Assembly: GCA_025526995.1 (NCBI GenBank)
Contig: JAHLKG010000004.1
Location: 496,001-560,000 of the forward strand
Direction: 5' to 3'
Origin: Powellomyces hirtus
Lineage: Eukaryota; Chytridiomycota; Chytridiomycetes; Spizellomycetales; Powellomycetaceae
DNA length: 64,000 nucleotides
This document shows positions 52,351 through 62,444 of the stretch, piece by piece (positions within the stretch are counted from its first letter, which is position 1; each line of letters begins with the position of its first letter). A program made the position numbers and the translations under genes. The notes under the pieces are model-generated. The model was not told where the DNA came from. It searched no databases and worked only from the letters and a program-made list of their open reading frames with translations.

Positions 52351-55300
52351 ATGCCTACTGCAAGATCTCCCATTCTAGGAGTGCAGACCCGCCAACAAGC
52401 CCGTCAAGCCACACGAGAAGCCCAACGGGGTCCTGAGGCTGAAGAAGACGTTAATATCGATGCCTCGATCTATCATGATTCCCACGACGCAGATGCCGAT
52501 GTGGATGAGATGAATCATGGAGAAATTCATGCAGACTCGGCGATAGTACCGTCCGAAGTACCGACTGACATTGTCATGGAAATTCTGCAGAGGTTCAAGA
52601 TGGAAATCGACGAAAAGCTCGACCATCGGATGGACAGGTTGGAGAGGACTTTATTGACTAGTTCAAACCCTCTCGCTACATCAACTTCCCATCAACAACC
52701 CAAGAAGTACGAAAAGCCTCATATCGGTGGTCATCCTACGGCCGTTTCACCGATGAGAAGCCCAAAAGCGGGCCTTGAGTACCCTTTTCTACATCAACAC
52801 ATTACTCACGGCGAAGTTGAAGCCCCAGTTGCCCCTCACTTTCGTCCGTCTTCCCCAACGGAGAGCACAACAAGTACGAGCAGCAGAAAGAGCGATGATC
52901 GAGACGCACAACGTACATCATTCGCATACTTCAAATCTGCGACCGATGCAGTATCTACATTCGACGGGACGGGAAATCTCTCAAAACTCGCCGACTTCAT
53001 CGATCAACTTACTCTAGTCTTTCGCCTAAAACCTGTATCTGAAGAAGAACAACTCTCATTCATCTTCACGAAGCTCTCTGGCGAAGCAAAACAATGGTAT
53101 CGTAATCACCAGAAAGATGCCGAACAAGGGATGGTGGAGCCCATCACGGATTGGGAATCCTTCAAGCCTCCCTTCCTCTCGCGTTACCAACCAAGCGATC
53201 ACAAAGAAACTTTGCTCACTCAACTTGAAAGACTCCGACAAGGAAGTCATTCCATCTCGCAGTACAATACCTCATTCACGAAGATTACAAGTCAAATCCC
53301 CTTGAAGGTGCCGTTCGAAATCTACAAGTGGTTTTACCTTCGCGGAATGAATGAACATCATGCAGAGCTCGTCAGAACTCAAAGTTTCAAGGATCTCCAT
53401 GGCCTCATGGCAGCTGCCAAGCGTCTGGATAACGGAAGTAACAAGAGTAACCAAAATAACCGATTCGCCAAGAAGAGCGAAAACATCGCGCTCGAAGCCC
53501 AACCTTCAAAGAAAGACGGCTCAGGTCACAAGAAGACCGACGCGAAGAAGACCACAGACTCGAAGAAGAGACAGAACTTCCCCTGTTGGTTATGCAATTC
53601 GAATGAACATACCCCATTCAATTGTCCCCTCAAAGCCAAGGCAGTCGAAGCATTAAAACCCGCTGCTAATGCCAACATTGCAGAAGCACATAACGCCACT
53701 ACATTGGCTTACCTGGATTCGGGCTGCTCACAGCACATGACGAATGACATTTCCATTCTCGAATCCTACGAAGAGCACTCAACGCGCGTCAGATTTGGAA
53801 ACAACGCCTTTCTCGATGCCGAAGCGAAAGGGAACGCTATCTTGAAGCTTCCAGATGGAGATGTACCTCTCACTGATGTTCTCTACGTTCCGAAACTCGC
53901 CAAAACTCTCATCTCGGTCTCCGCTCTCGCCAAAGATGGAAAGAGAGTCACCTTTGAAGATGAGAGCGCCGTCATTCAAGACTGCAATGGCACTACGAAT
54001 GACATCACCATACCTCTTGTTCGAGGAATGTATCACATCTCGCCAACTCCGATGGCTTTCGCTACTCAAACTCGCTCAAGGACAAACGCGTCCAATGTAC
54101 CGACACACGCGTCGAAAAATACATCTACCGAATTGACAAAATGGACAAACGCGTCCAATGTACCGACACACGCGTCCGATACATCGATTCAAGCGCTCAA
54201 CCTGTCGACAGACGCTACCGGCATCTCGGTCACGCGTTCTACTTCGATCCAAGCCACGTCGGAGGGGCCGGCCGCCCCAAATGGGGGGCCAGCCGGCCCC
54301 ATACTCTCCAGTGAGGGGGCTGGCCGCCCCAATTTGGGGCTGGCCAGCCCCCCACTGGAGAGTGAGAGTTGTGGGTGCTGTGGTGGGGGGCCGGCCGCCC
54401 CAAAGGCATCGGATGATGCCGAGGATGGTGCCCCCTCGGGGGCACCATCCGCCGATGCCGCCGCCGCCGCTGTTTCGGCGGCTTCTTCTGGGGCTGGTTC
54501 TGGTCCCTCTTCTCCTGTCAACGAAGGAACCCTCTGGCATCACCGATTGGGCCATCCTGGCACTCACATCATGAAGCAACTCAAGCTCCCAATGACCAAC
54601 GAAGTCTGCAAAGGTTGCGAGTTTGGTAAGCACAAGCGCTCACCATTCAACGGTACGATGACACGGTCCAAGACGCCACTCGATCGCCTACATTTCGACC
54701 TGAACGGTCCGCACATACCCGCGGTTGGTGATGAGAAATATGCCCTCGTTGTGATCGATGACTATTCACGCTTCACATGGATCTTCTTCTTGAAGACAAC
54801 GAGCGAATCTACTGCAAAATTGATTGAATTCATCAATTTCATCGAAAAACAGACCAACAAAAGGGTCAGACGACTTCATTCCGATCGAGGGGGGGAGTTT
54901 GTCAATCACGATCTGAAAGAATTCATTTCGAAAAAGGGCATCCTGCACGAACTCACCGCTGCAGATTCCCCACAGTCCAACAGTGTAGCTGAAAGGTTCA
55001 ACCTCACCCTGTTCGACACCATTCGTTCATTGGAACACTCATACGGCATCCCGAAACAACTCTGGACCGAGTTAGCGGCTACATCAGTCTACTTACGAAA
55101 TCGCCTACCCCACAAGTCCAATAACAACATTTCGCCGTACGAACGGCTCAACGGCGAAGAGCCCTCACTTTCTCACCTTCGTGTGATTTGGGCCGATGCC
55201 TTCGTGCATCTCGTCAAGAGAAAACAAGTCTCAAAGTTGGCACCGCGCGCCACACGTCTCAAACTCATCGGTTACAAATTTGACGGCGCTTACCGCTGTT

Positions 55301-56361
55301 GGGATGACAACCGTCAAGAAATAGTCATTTCTCGCAATGTAACGTTCGACGAAATCTCAGCACTCGAACTCGCAAAAGACTACATTCCGCCCGAAGAACT
55401 CTACGAAGTCGAAGAGATTCTCGACTCACGTGATGGCCCGGAAGGCCCCGAATTCCTCTGCAAATGGCTAGGATTCGAAGACGAAGATAATACATGGGAA
55501 CCGCTCGAAAATGTCAATCATTTGACAGTCTTCGCTGACTACATCAACGAGAAGACGGCGATCGCTCTTTCGGCTGCAAGTACCAAAGAACCCCAAACCT
55601 ACAAACAAGCGCTCTCATCAGACGACGCGCCGAAGTGGACCGAGGCCATAAATGCTGAATTGAAGTCCCTTCATACCAATGAAACATGGGAAGTCATTAA
55701 CCCCAAATCCTTATCGCACAATCAACGGCCCATCCGCACTAAATGGGTATTCAAGATTAAGCGAGACCTGAATGGTCAACCCCAACGATACAAGGCCCGG
55801 CTTGTAGTGAAAGGCTTTGAACAACGCTACGGCATCGACTACAACAAAACCTACGCTCCGGTTGCCAAGATAGCTACCCAACGCGTCCTTCTCGCTCTCG
55901 CCGCCAGTCTAGGCTTGAAATGCCATCAAATGGATGTAGTAACCGCATTCCTGAATGGGATTGTTACCGAGACCATCCTAATCTACGCACCTGAAGGCTC
56001 TGGCTTTCCGCCTGGGACCATCCTTCGACTCCGAAAGGCCCTCTATGGTCTGAAACAAGCCCCGTGCGAATGGTACTCCCTACTTCACAAAGAACTGACT
56101 TCTTTGGGATTCAAGCGCCTGGCAAATGACAATGCCGTCTACATCAGAACTCTACCTGAAAGTGACTCATCGCAGTACATCTCCGTCTACGTCGACGATC
56201 TCCTCATTTTTGCAAAGACCGAATCGGAAATCTCGTCAATCGAGACATCCCTGCACAACGAGTTCAACATGACAGACCTAGGCGAAGTCAACCACTACCT
56301 GGAAATGAGAGTCCGATGTGATTACTCACAGCACGTCATCTACCTCGATCAAGAGTCATAG
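52351..56361 (+). CDS. A4 polyprotein: gag, protease, integrase, chromodomain, RT
   Basis: 1336 residues, same length and domain positions as A2: zinc knuckle about 412-425, DSG about 456, integrase D/D/E about 783, 845 and 881 with the normal GGEF, chromodomain about 1018-1068, YVDD about 1280. Copy-specific changes include QAPCEWYS for QAPREWYS in RT. It keeps the full GC-rich linker that is shortened in A3. It ends at the TAG made by the 8-bp duplication. Confidence 0.95.
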   Translation: MPTARSPILGVQTRQQARQATREAQRGPEAEEDVNIDASIYHDSHDADADVDEMNHGEIHADSAIVPSEVPTDIVMEILQRFKMEIDEKLDHRMDRLERTLLTSSNPLATSTSHQQPKKYEKPHIGGHPTAVSPMRSPKAGLEYPFLHQHITHGEVEAPVAPHFRPSSPTESTTSTSSRKSDDRDAQRTSFAYFKSATDAVSTFDGTGNLSKLADFIDQLTLVFRLKPVSEEEQLSFIFTKLSGEAKQWYRNHQKDAEQGMVEPITDWESFKPPFLSRYQPSDHKETLLTQLERLRQGSHSISQYNTSFTKITSQIPLKVPFEIYKWFYLRGMNEHHAELVRTQSFKDLHGLMAAAKRLDNGSNKSNQNNRFAKKSENIALEAQPSKKDGSGHKKTDAKKTTDSKKRQNFPCWLCNSNEHTPFNCPLKAKAVEALKPAANANIAEAHNATTLAYLDSGCSQHMTNDISILESYEEHSTRVRFGNNAFLDAEAKGNAILKLPDGDVPLTDVLYVPKLAKTLISVSALAKDGKRVTFEDESAVIQDCNGTTNDITIPLVRGMYHISPTPMAFATQTRSRTNASNVPTHASKNTSTELTKWTNASNVPTHASDTSIQALNLSTDATGISVTRSTSIQATSEGPAAPNGGPAGPILSSEGAGRPNLGLASPPLESESCGCCGGGPAAPKASDDAEDGAPSGAPSADAAAAAVSAASSGAGSGPSSPVNEGTLWHHRLGHPGTHIMKQLKLPMTNEVCKGCEFGKHKRSPFNGTMTRSKTPLDRLHFDLNGPHIPAVGDEKYALVVIDDYSRFTWIFFLKTTSESTAKLIEFINFIEKQTNKRVRRLHSDRGGEFVNHDLKEFISKKGILHELTAADSPQSNSVAERFNLTLFDTIRSLEHSYGIPKQLWTELAATSVYLRNRLPHKSNNNISPYERLNGEEPSLSHLRVIWADAFVHLVKRKQVSKLAPRATRLKLIGYKFDGAYRCWDDNRQEIVISRNVTFDEISALELAKDYIPPEELYEVEEILDSRDGPEGPEFLCKWLGFEDEDNTWEPLENVNHLTVFADYINEKTAIALSAASTKEPQTYKQALSSDDAPKWTEAINAELKSLHTNETWEVINPKSLSHNQRPIRTKWVFKIKRDLNGQPQRYKARLVVKGFEQRYGIDYNKTYAPVAKIATQRVLLALAASLGLKCHQMDVVTAFLNGIVTETILIYAPEGSGFPPGTILRLRKALYGLKQAPCEWYSLLHKELTSLGFKRLANDNAVYIRTLPESDSSQYISVYVDDLLIFAKTESEISSIETSLHNEFNMTDLGEVNHYLEMRVRCDYSQHVIYLDQES

Positions 56362-57227
56362 AGTCATATGTAAATGACATTCTCGAGTACTTTGGTATAC
56401 AAGACTGCAAGCCCGTCAATACCCCAATGGACCAGACCAAGCTCGAACCCTACGAAGTCGAAAATACAAAGACTTCACCTAACCCGCAAGAAGGAGAATA
56501 TCGCGAAATCGTTGGTTCTCTCATGTACCTGATGATATGCACGCGTCCTGACATCGCTGTCGCAGTCAGTATGCTTTCTCGCTTCGCAAGCAATCCTTTG
56601 CCTCAACATCTGCAAGCTGCAAAGCGCGTTCTTCGCTACCTACGGGGAACATCAGATTACAGCCTCTGCATTGGCGGAAATAACGTCACCCTTCACGGCT
56701 ACAGCGATGCCGATTGGGGAAACAACATCATTGATCGACGGTCAATCACTGGCTACCTTTTCTACATTGGAAATGCGGGCCCTGTTACTTGGGCTTCGAA
56801 GCGCCAACCCACCGTTGCTCTCTCATCTACCGAAGCTGAATACATGGCACTTTCCTTCGCCACTCAAGAGACAATTTGGCTTCGCTCACTTCTGCAAGAA
56901 CTCCAAATCCCCGAATATCTCGACGAAAATGCTCCACCTACAACGATCTACGAAGACAATCAGTCATGCATCTCGTTGGCAATGAATCCCGTGCATCACG
57001 CCCGTACCAAGCACATCGACATTCGACATCACTTCATTCGTGATCACATCGACAAGGAGATTCATCTGGAGTACTTACCCACCGCTGAAATGGTAGCCGA
57101 CTCACTTACGAAGCCTTTACCGGCCCCGGCATTCAAATACCATCGCGAAAGCATGTGCATCAAGCACTACGACAGCACCATCACGCCAATGACGAAAGCG
57201 TCCATGACGGAGCTCCCGAATGAGTAA
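56362..57227 (+). CDS. A4 RT C-terminus and RNase H in a separate frame
   Basis: First ATG 56427, 266 residues, predicted protein identical to that of A2. SDADWG, SSTEAEYMAL, YEDNQSC and TKHIDIRHHF are all present, ending at TAA. Its good state despite the displaced frame is notable. Confidence 0.86.
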
Positions 57228-57266
57228 AATCCCATCATCGCGGATCGATTGCTCGGACAGGGGGTG

Positions 57267-57632
57267 TATTGGAATGTTGAGACTTGCGTACTCAACGTTT
57301 GGTCCTTACATTAGATCCTTACTTGGATTCTCCGACTAGAACGCGTGACCGTCATACCGGTAACGCTAAGAGCTGAATTGGATCACGTGTGATCACGTGA
57401 TTGGAGAAAAAGTAGATTAGAACGCTCGAAGCGAGACATTACCGATAAGACTTTAAGACATAAAATACATTCACATACATTACATCTCCGTGCATCTGAC
57501 AACGCTACATCGTCAACTGCATCTCAGAAGAGCTCTGTAACCCCCCTTTACGAAGTATACTGGAGGCCACATCGAATTCGGCCAATCCTCTGCATTTCCG
57601 ATAAAGTACTGGAAACGCCGATATCTCCAATA
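57267..57632 (+). repeat. A4 3' LTR
   Basis: 366 bp, preceded by GACAGGGGGTG and followed by GATTC. Confidence 0.94.
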
Positions 57633-57915
57633 GATTCATCCCATCCAAAACGGCATTTTCATTGGGGGAATTGTGGTAGACTCGCGCTTCATTGTTAACG
57701 TCTCCTTCAATGTGAAAACCCCGTTCAGCTTCTTGTGTGGCTTTACGGGCTTGTTGGCAGGTTTCCACTCCTTGAACGTGATATCCCGCAGTTGGCATCT
57801 CGACGGTGTGCTCGGTACTTTCTCAGTACTTGAGGTTGATGAACGACTTTTAGTTTCCAGTTTTTAGGAAGGGAGATTGTTTCTAATTTGACCCATGTTC
57901 TCAGAGCTCATGACC
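57633..57915 (-). pseudogene. A5 gag start and leader
   Basis: Minus strand: MPTAGYHVQGVETCQQARKA from ATG 57798-57796, clearly related to the Copia-A start, then the leader and a degraded primer binding site GGTCATGAGCTCTGA (57915-57901). Confidence 0.78.
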
Positions 57916-58188
57916 TATTGGAGATAACGGTGTTTCCAGTACTCTATCAGAAACGCAGAAGATTGGCTTAGTTTTGAAAGTTCTGCTTGTTTTGCCTTTG
58001 TTGGGGGGTTTACAGAGCCCTTCCGTGATGCAGATGACAATGTAACATTGTCAGATGCATGGAGATGTATGAATGTGAATGTATAAACCATGTCTTACAT
58101 CTGATCAAGAACATTTCACTTGTGGAGTGAAACTATCTACTTTCCCTTCAATCACATCATTACACATGATCCAGTTCAGCTCTTTGCA
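57916..58188 (-). repeat. A5 LTR, truncated
   Basis: Diverged Copia-A LTR starting TATTGGAGATAACGG in plus orientation. It stops short near 58188, where gypsy RT sequence (F) begins without the TCCAATA-type end or a target duplication. Both CACGTG boxes have decayed. Confidence 0.78.
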
Positions 58189-58542
58189 CTGATCTCATAC
58201 CTCAACGATATTCTCATATTCAGCACTGACACGAATTCGCACATTCAGCACGTTGACGAGGTCCTCAAGACCTTGGCGGAACATCGCCTTCACATCAAAC
58301 CCAGTAAATGTCAATGGGCTGTTGACAAAGTCGAGTTCTGCGGCCACCGAGTCGGCAAGGATGGCCTGACTATCGCCCCCTCCAAGGTGACCACGGTCCG
58401 GGAACGACCTCGCCTGACCAACTCCCTGGAGCTCCTTAGCTTCATGGGCCTCGTCAACTACGTCAAGGAATACATCCCCAAGTATGCACAGATTGCCCTA
58501 CCACTAACGAACTTGCAATCTGGCAACCGCCCATGGCAGTGG
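58189..58542 (+). pseudogene. Gypsy-F fragment: part of RT
   Basis: About 350 bases closely similar to Gypsy-E RT at about 61390-61741. The catalytic YLDD reads YLND here (AAC for GAC), which would abolish RT activity. HVDEVLKTLAEHRLHIKPSK, FCGHRVGKDGL and FMGLVNYVKEYIP follow. Truncated on the left at A5 and interrupted on the right by Gypsy-E at PWQW. Confidence 0.86.
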
Positions 58543-58817
58543 TGTAATGAGGCGTGGCTCACCAGCCTAAGCCTAGACACGCGTCGGGAAGGGCCCCGCG
58601 CGAGATGGATGCTAGCGTCAGCATCCCGAAGGGTACTAGACCTCAGGGATGGCCACGGATGGCCATCACGTGACCAGGGCCGCTCCGCGGCCTAGAAGAA
58701 AAGAAGGAATGCTCCGACGAGGGCGCATTCAGGACTTAGTGGTCTTACAGTAGAATGAGAGATAGGGAACTCCCGAATAGAAGACTAGACTCTGGCAACG
58801 GACCTAGTATTATTACA
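58543..58817 (+). repeat. E 5' LTR
   Basis: 275 bp, TGTAAT...ATTACA. TCACGTGA at 58666-58673 and GC-rich inverted repeats around it. Confidence 0.88.
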
Positions 58818-58833
58818 TGGTAGCACCACCCCG
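58818..58833 (+). promoter_or_regulatory. E primer binding site
   Basis: TGGTAGCACCACCCCG directly after the LTR: the TGG start fits the CCA end of a tRNA, the usual gypsy priming mode and unlike the half-tRNA sites of the copia families. The tRNA was not identified. Confidence 0.65.
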
Positions 58834-58845
58834 TAGACGACAACA

Positions 58846-60777
58846 ATGGCACGTAGCACCAGGAACAGCCCAATGGCAGTAGGAGAACCCGAAGTCGACA
58901 CACCGACCGACAACCCCGTCGCAATGTTAGCTGCACAATTGGCGGAGACCCAACACCTACTGCAGGAACAGATCGCAATGGGAGAGGCCCGCTTCGAAGC
59001 CCTTCTCTCAAGGATTCCGACTCCAGCCCAACCAGCGGTTGCAACACCGCACGTCGACATCATCCTGGCGGAAGAAAACCGTGCACGAATGCAAGCTGAG
59101 AAGGAACGCCGCGAGAACCTTCGCAAGCAGTTGACACACTTCGACGGAAAAGGGAACAGTGAAGAAATGGTGTCGAAGGTCGATGAGTTCTTGAAGGTCC
59201 ACACGCGCTACCTTGAGGCAACCGACTTCAGGACGGACCACCGGGACGTCGACCACATCTCGGGGTACCTCAAGGAAACCGCCGACGAATGGTGGCAAAT
59301 GCTCAGAGATGCCGGCGACCAGCCCACGACATTGGAAGAATTCACGAGGGTCCTCCGCATCCGCTTCTACCCCGCCAACTTACAAAACACCGCAGAAGCA
59401 AAGATGAAGCGGTTGGTTTTCACCAATAGCATATCGGAGTATATCGCCAAGTTCAATACCCTTTGGGCCCAGATCGCGACACTCGACGACAAGGAGCGGC
59501 TTACCCCAAGGCAAGAACGTGACTATTTCTTGACGGGATTCTCGACCAACCATGTCGGCCAACGCATTCGGGACCACTGCTATGCCGCAATCACGAGGAA
59601 TAATGGCGCCGAGATCCCGATCACCGAGCTACAGAACGAAGCTCTACTATGCTACAGGATTCGAGGCTATGCGGACGATGTCGCGCGGGTAACCCCCGAC
59701 GGGAGGAGACGTCAGTACGCTGCAGTCCAGCCGGCCCAGGTACATCAAGGGAACTATCAAGCACGAGAAAGGGGACGCCACACCCCCTATGGCTCAGGTC
59801 GTCCCACACACGGTATGGATAACTACCAAGGGATTTCACACCGTGAGCGCACCATCTACGACGAACCCCGTGAGCGCAACGAATGTTTCAACTGCGGGGG
59901 CAAAGGGCATTACGCCCGTGGGTGCTCAGCAAGTAAAGGTAAAACCGGTGAGCATAGGACGTTCGCCGCCCCTGTAGAGATCACTGAAGGGTCCGGAGAC
60001 GAGGCGGCCAGCGACGGGGGCTCAGTCAACAGCTCGGATTTTCGCCCAACCCCGGATGCAAGACAAGATCCCCACGGACCGACCGGGACCCCGCATTCAC
60101 AGGAAGACATTTGTGGTCCACGGGAAGGTACAAGGGCACTTTGCCCGCATCCTAATCGATACCGGATGCAACACCCTGATCATCAGCGACACTTGGGCCG
60201 CCAAACACGGCCTCCGGACCTACACCTCTCCAACTCCGCTGGAGGTCCGGTGGGGCGACAGAGCGGGAAACTACGGGGCAACAAAGATGACCTGTGGGGA
60301 CCTCTCGGTGTTCACCGAGGAGAAGATCACCTACCGGGAGGATACCGTACCGTTTGTGGTCACGCCGATCAGGGTCGATGCCATACTGGGCTTGCCATTC
60401 ATATTGGGGCTGGACGTCCGAGGGCTTTTCGACCAAGAGGGCTTTCCAACGATGACGTTCTACCACGACGGCCAGACCCTCAGCCTTCGAGCCAAATCGA
60501 CCAACCGCCACTGGGAAGCACCGTCCGCGTGCGCCGCCCGCCTACTCTCCCCACGAGAGGTACGGCCCCGCAGATTCCAGCCGGCGAAGCCAGCACTCAA
60601 TGCAGAGGGAATCTACACAGCCAAGCAATGGAAACGCTTGATGAAGAAGGGCGAGATCACTGGAGTCTTCGAGGTACACATTGTAGATGCGATTCTAGTC
60701 GCAGAGGCTCAATTTGTACGGACGGTCGACGCCAAGAAAAGGGCAATCTTGGAGGAACGATGCCACACCAACACTGA
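58846..60777 (+). CDS. gag: E gag (functional part to about 60055)
   Basis: Starts MARSTRNSPMAVGEPEVD, 28 bases after the LTR. A coiled-coil-like region (residues about 25-100), then the gag core (LKETADEWWQMLRDAGD, RIRFYPANLQNTAEAKMKRL, EYIAKFNTLWAQI, YFLTGFSTNHVGQRIRDH) and a zinc knuckle CFNCGGKGHYARGC from about residue 347. The frame stays open to 60777 but after about 60050 the pol frame carries the recognisable protein, so the tail of this frame is probably not meaningful. Gag packages the element RNA. Confidence 0.88.
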   Translation: MARSTRNSPMAVGEPEVDTPTDNPVAMLAAQLAETQHLLQEQIAMGEARFEALLSRIPTPAQPAVATPHVDIILAEENRARMQAEKERRENLRKQLTHFDGKGNSEEMVSKVDEFLKVHTRYLEATDFRTDHRDVDHISGYLKETADEWWQMLRDAGDQPTTLEEFTRVLRIRFYPANLQNTAEAKMKRLVFTNSISEYIAKFNTLWAQIATLDDKERLTPRQERDYFLTGFSTNHVGQRIRDHCYAAITRNNGAEIPITELQNEALLCYRIRGYADDVARVTPDGRRRQYAAVQPAQVHQGNYQARERGRHTPYGSGRPTHGMDNYQGISHRERTIYDEPRERNECFNCGGKGHYARGCSASKGKTGEHRTFAAPVEITEGSGDEAASDGGSVNSSDFRPTPDARQDPHGPTGTPHSQEDICGPREGTRALCPHPNRYRMQHPDHQRHLGRQTRPPDLHLSNSAGGPVGRQSGKLRGNKDDLWGPLGVHRGEDHLPGGYRTVCGHADQGRCHTGLAIHIGAGRPRAFRPRGLSNDDVLPRRPDPQPSSQIDQPPLGSTVRVRRPPTLPTRGTAPQIPAGEASTQCRGNLHSQAMETLDEEGRDHWSLRGTHCRCDSSRRGSICTDGRRQEKGNLGGTMPHQH

Positions 60778-62440
60778 AGCCAAGGCGGCAGATCAGGAAG
60801 ACCCGCTAGAGGCGCTGGCAGCCGACCATCCACTCCGACTGACCCTAGAGAAATACGTCACGACGCTATTCACCGAGCAGTCAGGCATGCCTCCGGACCG
60901 CGGCGAGGACAATTTCACCATTCGGCTCAAACCCGGCTCGAAGCCCGTGATGCAGCCACTCCGGCATTTGAGCCCTGACGAACTGGACGAGCTCGGCCAG
61001 CAGATGCAGCGTTTAATGGACAAGGGTTGGATCTCACACTCTCGCAGTCCGTGGGGCGCGGCCGTCCTATTTGCCCCAAAGAAGGACGGCGGCCTACGCT
61101 GCTGCATTGACTACCGGGCACTGAACAAGATGACTCACAAGGATGCCACGCCACTTCCGAACCTCTCGGAGCTGCGCGACAGGCTTGTCAACATGCGGGT
61201 ATTCACCGCGATCGACATCCGCGACGCGTACCACTGCATCATGATCCGACCGGAAGATAGGGAGAAAACAGCGTTCCGAACACGTTTTGGACATTTCGAA
61301 TACAATGTTCTACCTTTCGGCTTAACTAATGCACCTGCTACATTCCAGCGACTAACCAACAAGCTCTTGGGCGACAAGTACGACGCCTACGTGATCTCGT
61401 ACCTCGACGATATTCTCATATTCAGCACCGACATGAGTTCGCACATTCAGCACGTCGACGAGGTCCTCAAGACCTTGACGGAACATCGCCTCCACGTCAA
61501 ACCCAGCAAATGTCAATGGGCGGTTGACGAAGTCGAGTTCTGCGGCCACCGAGTTGGCAAGGATGGCCTGAGTATCGCCCCCTCCAAAGTGACTGCAGTC
61601 CAAGAACGACCTCGCCCGACCAACTCCCTGGAGCTCCTTAGCTTCATGGGCCTCGTCAACTATGTCAAGGAATACATCCCCGAGTATGCACAGATTGCCC
61701 TACCCCTAACGAACCTGCAATCCGGCAACCGCCCATGGCAGTGCGGTGACGAGGAAGATCGAGCGTTCAATCGCTTAAAGGAATTATGCTCCTCGGCACC
61801 CACCCTAGCGTACTTCGACCCGGCGCTCGACACCTACTTGTTCACGGACGCATCGGGCTACGCCTACGGCGGATGGCTGGCGCAACCGGCCAAAGGGGAT
61901 TTCCCTTACCCTCACCCACTACCAACCATCAAATCGGGCTTAGCCAACCTCCCGCAACTTCGCCCGGTGACATACTACTCCCGCAAGATGCAACCCGCCG
62001 AGACTCGATACCCCGTGCATGAACAAGAACTACTGGGATTAGTCAAATCCATACGCGCCAACCACCATTACCTCATCGGCCGCCCATTCCGCGCGTTTGT
62101 TGACCACAAATCCCTGATCTACCTCCAGGAACAACCCCACCTGTCACGTCGCCAAGCAGGCTGGGTCGAGTTTCTCCAACAGTTCGATTTCTCAGTGGAA
62201 TACCTCCCCGGCACATGGAATTCGATCGCCGACTTCCTCAGTCGCGACCCGACTTACGCCCCCAAGTGTGCAACCTGCCAGGCCAAGATCGACGTGGTCA
62301 CCGCCATTGTGCAGACGGAGAAGCCCGTCCCGACGCACATGCCGACCGATGCGGACTGGACCCAAGCGCTCGCATCGGATGATTTCGGCCAAAACATCCT
62401 ACTAACCATCAACAGTCCACCGGAGAACCTATACCATCCA
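60056..62440 (+). CDS. pol: E pol: protease, RT, RNase H
   Basis: In the +1 frame relative to gag, overlapping it from 59978. Protease with LIDTGCNTLIIS (Asp about residue 35), linker, RT from about residue 270 (KKDGGLRCCIDYRALNKMT, FTAIDIRDAYHCI, YLDDILIFSTD at 449-452), connection domain and RNase H (YLFTDASGYAYGGWLAQ, EQELLGLVKSI, VDHKSLIYLQEQ, QFDFSVEYLPGTWN, ADFLSRDP). No stop in this stretch. The frame is lost near 62440, after ENLYHPC, so the last residues to 62581 are off-frame. Confidence 0.92.
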
Positions 62441-62444
62441 TGCA

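Larger units (their letters stand above)
51871..57632 (+). mobile_element. Copia-A copy A4, complete
   Basis: Plus-strand Copia-A, 5762 bp, LTRs 51871-52236 and 57267-57632 (366 bp, three differences), target duplication GATTC (51866-51870 and 57633-57637) in A5. The only break in the coding region is the shared 8-bp duplication at 56352-56367. With A2 it is the best preserved member of the split-frame subfamily. Confidence 0.96.
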
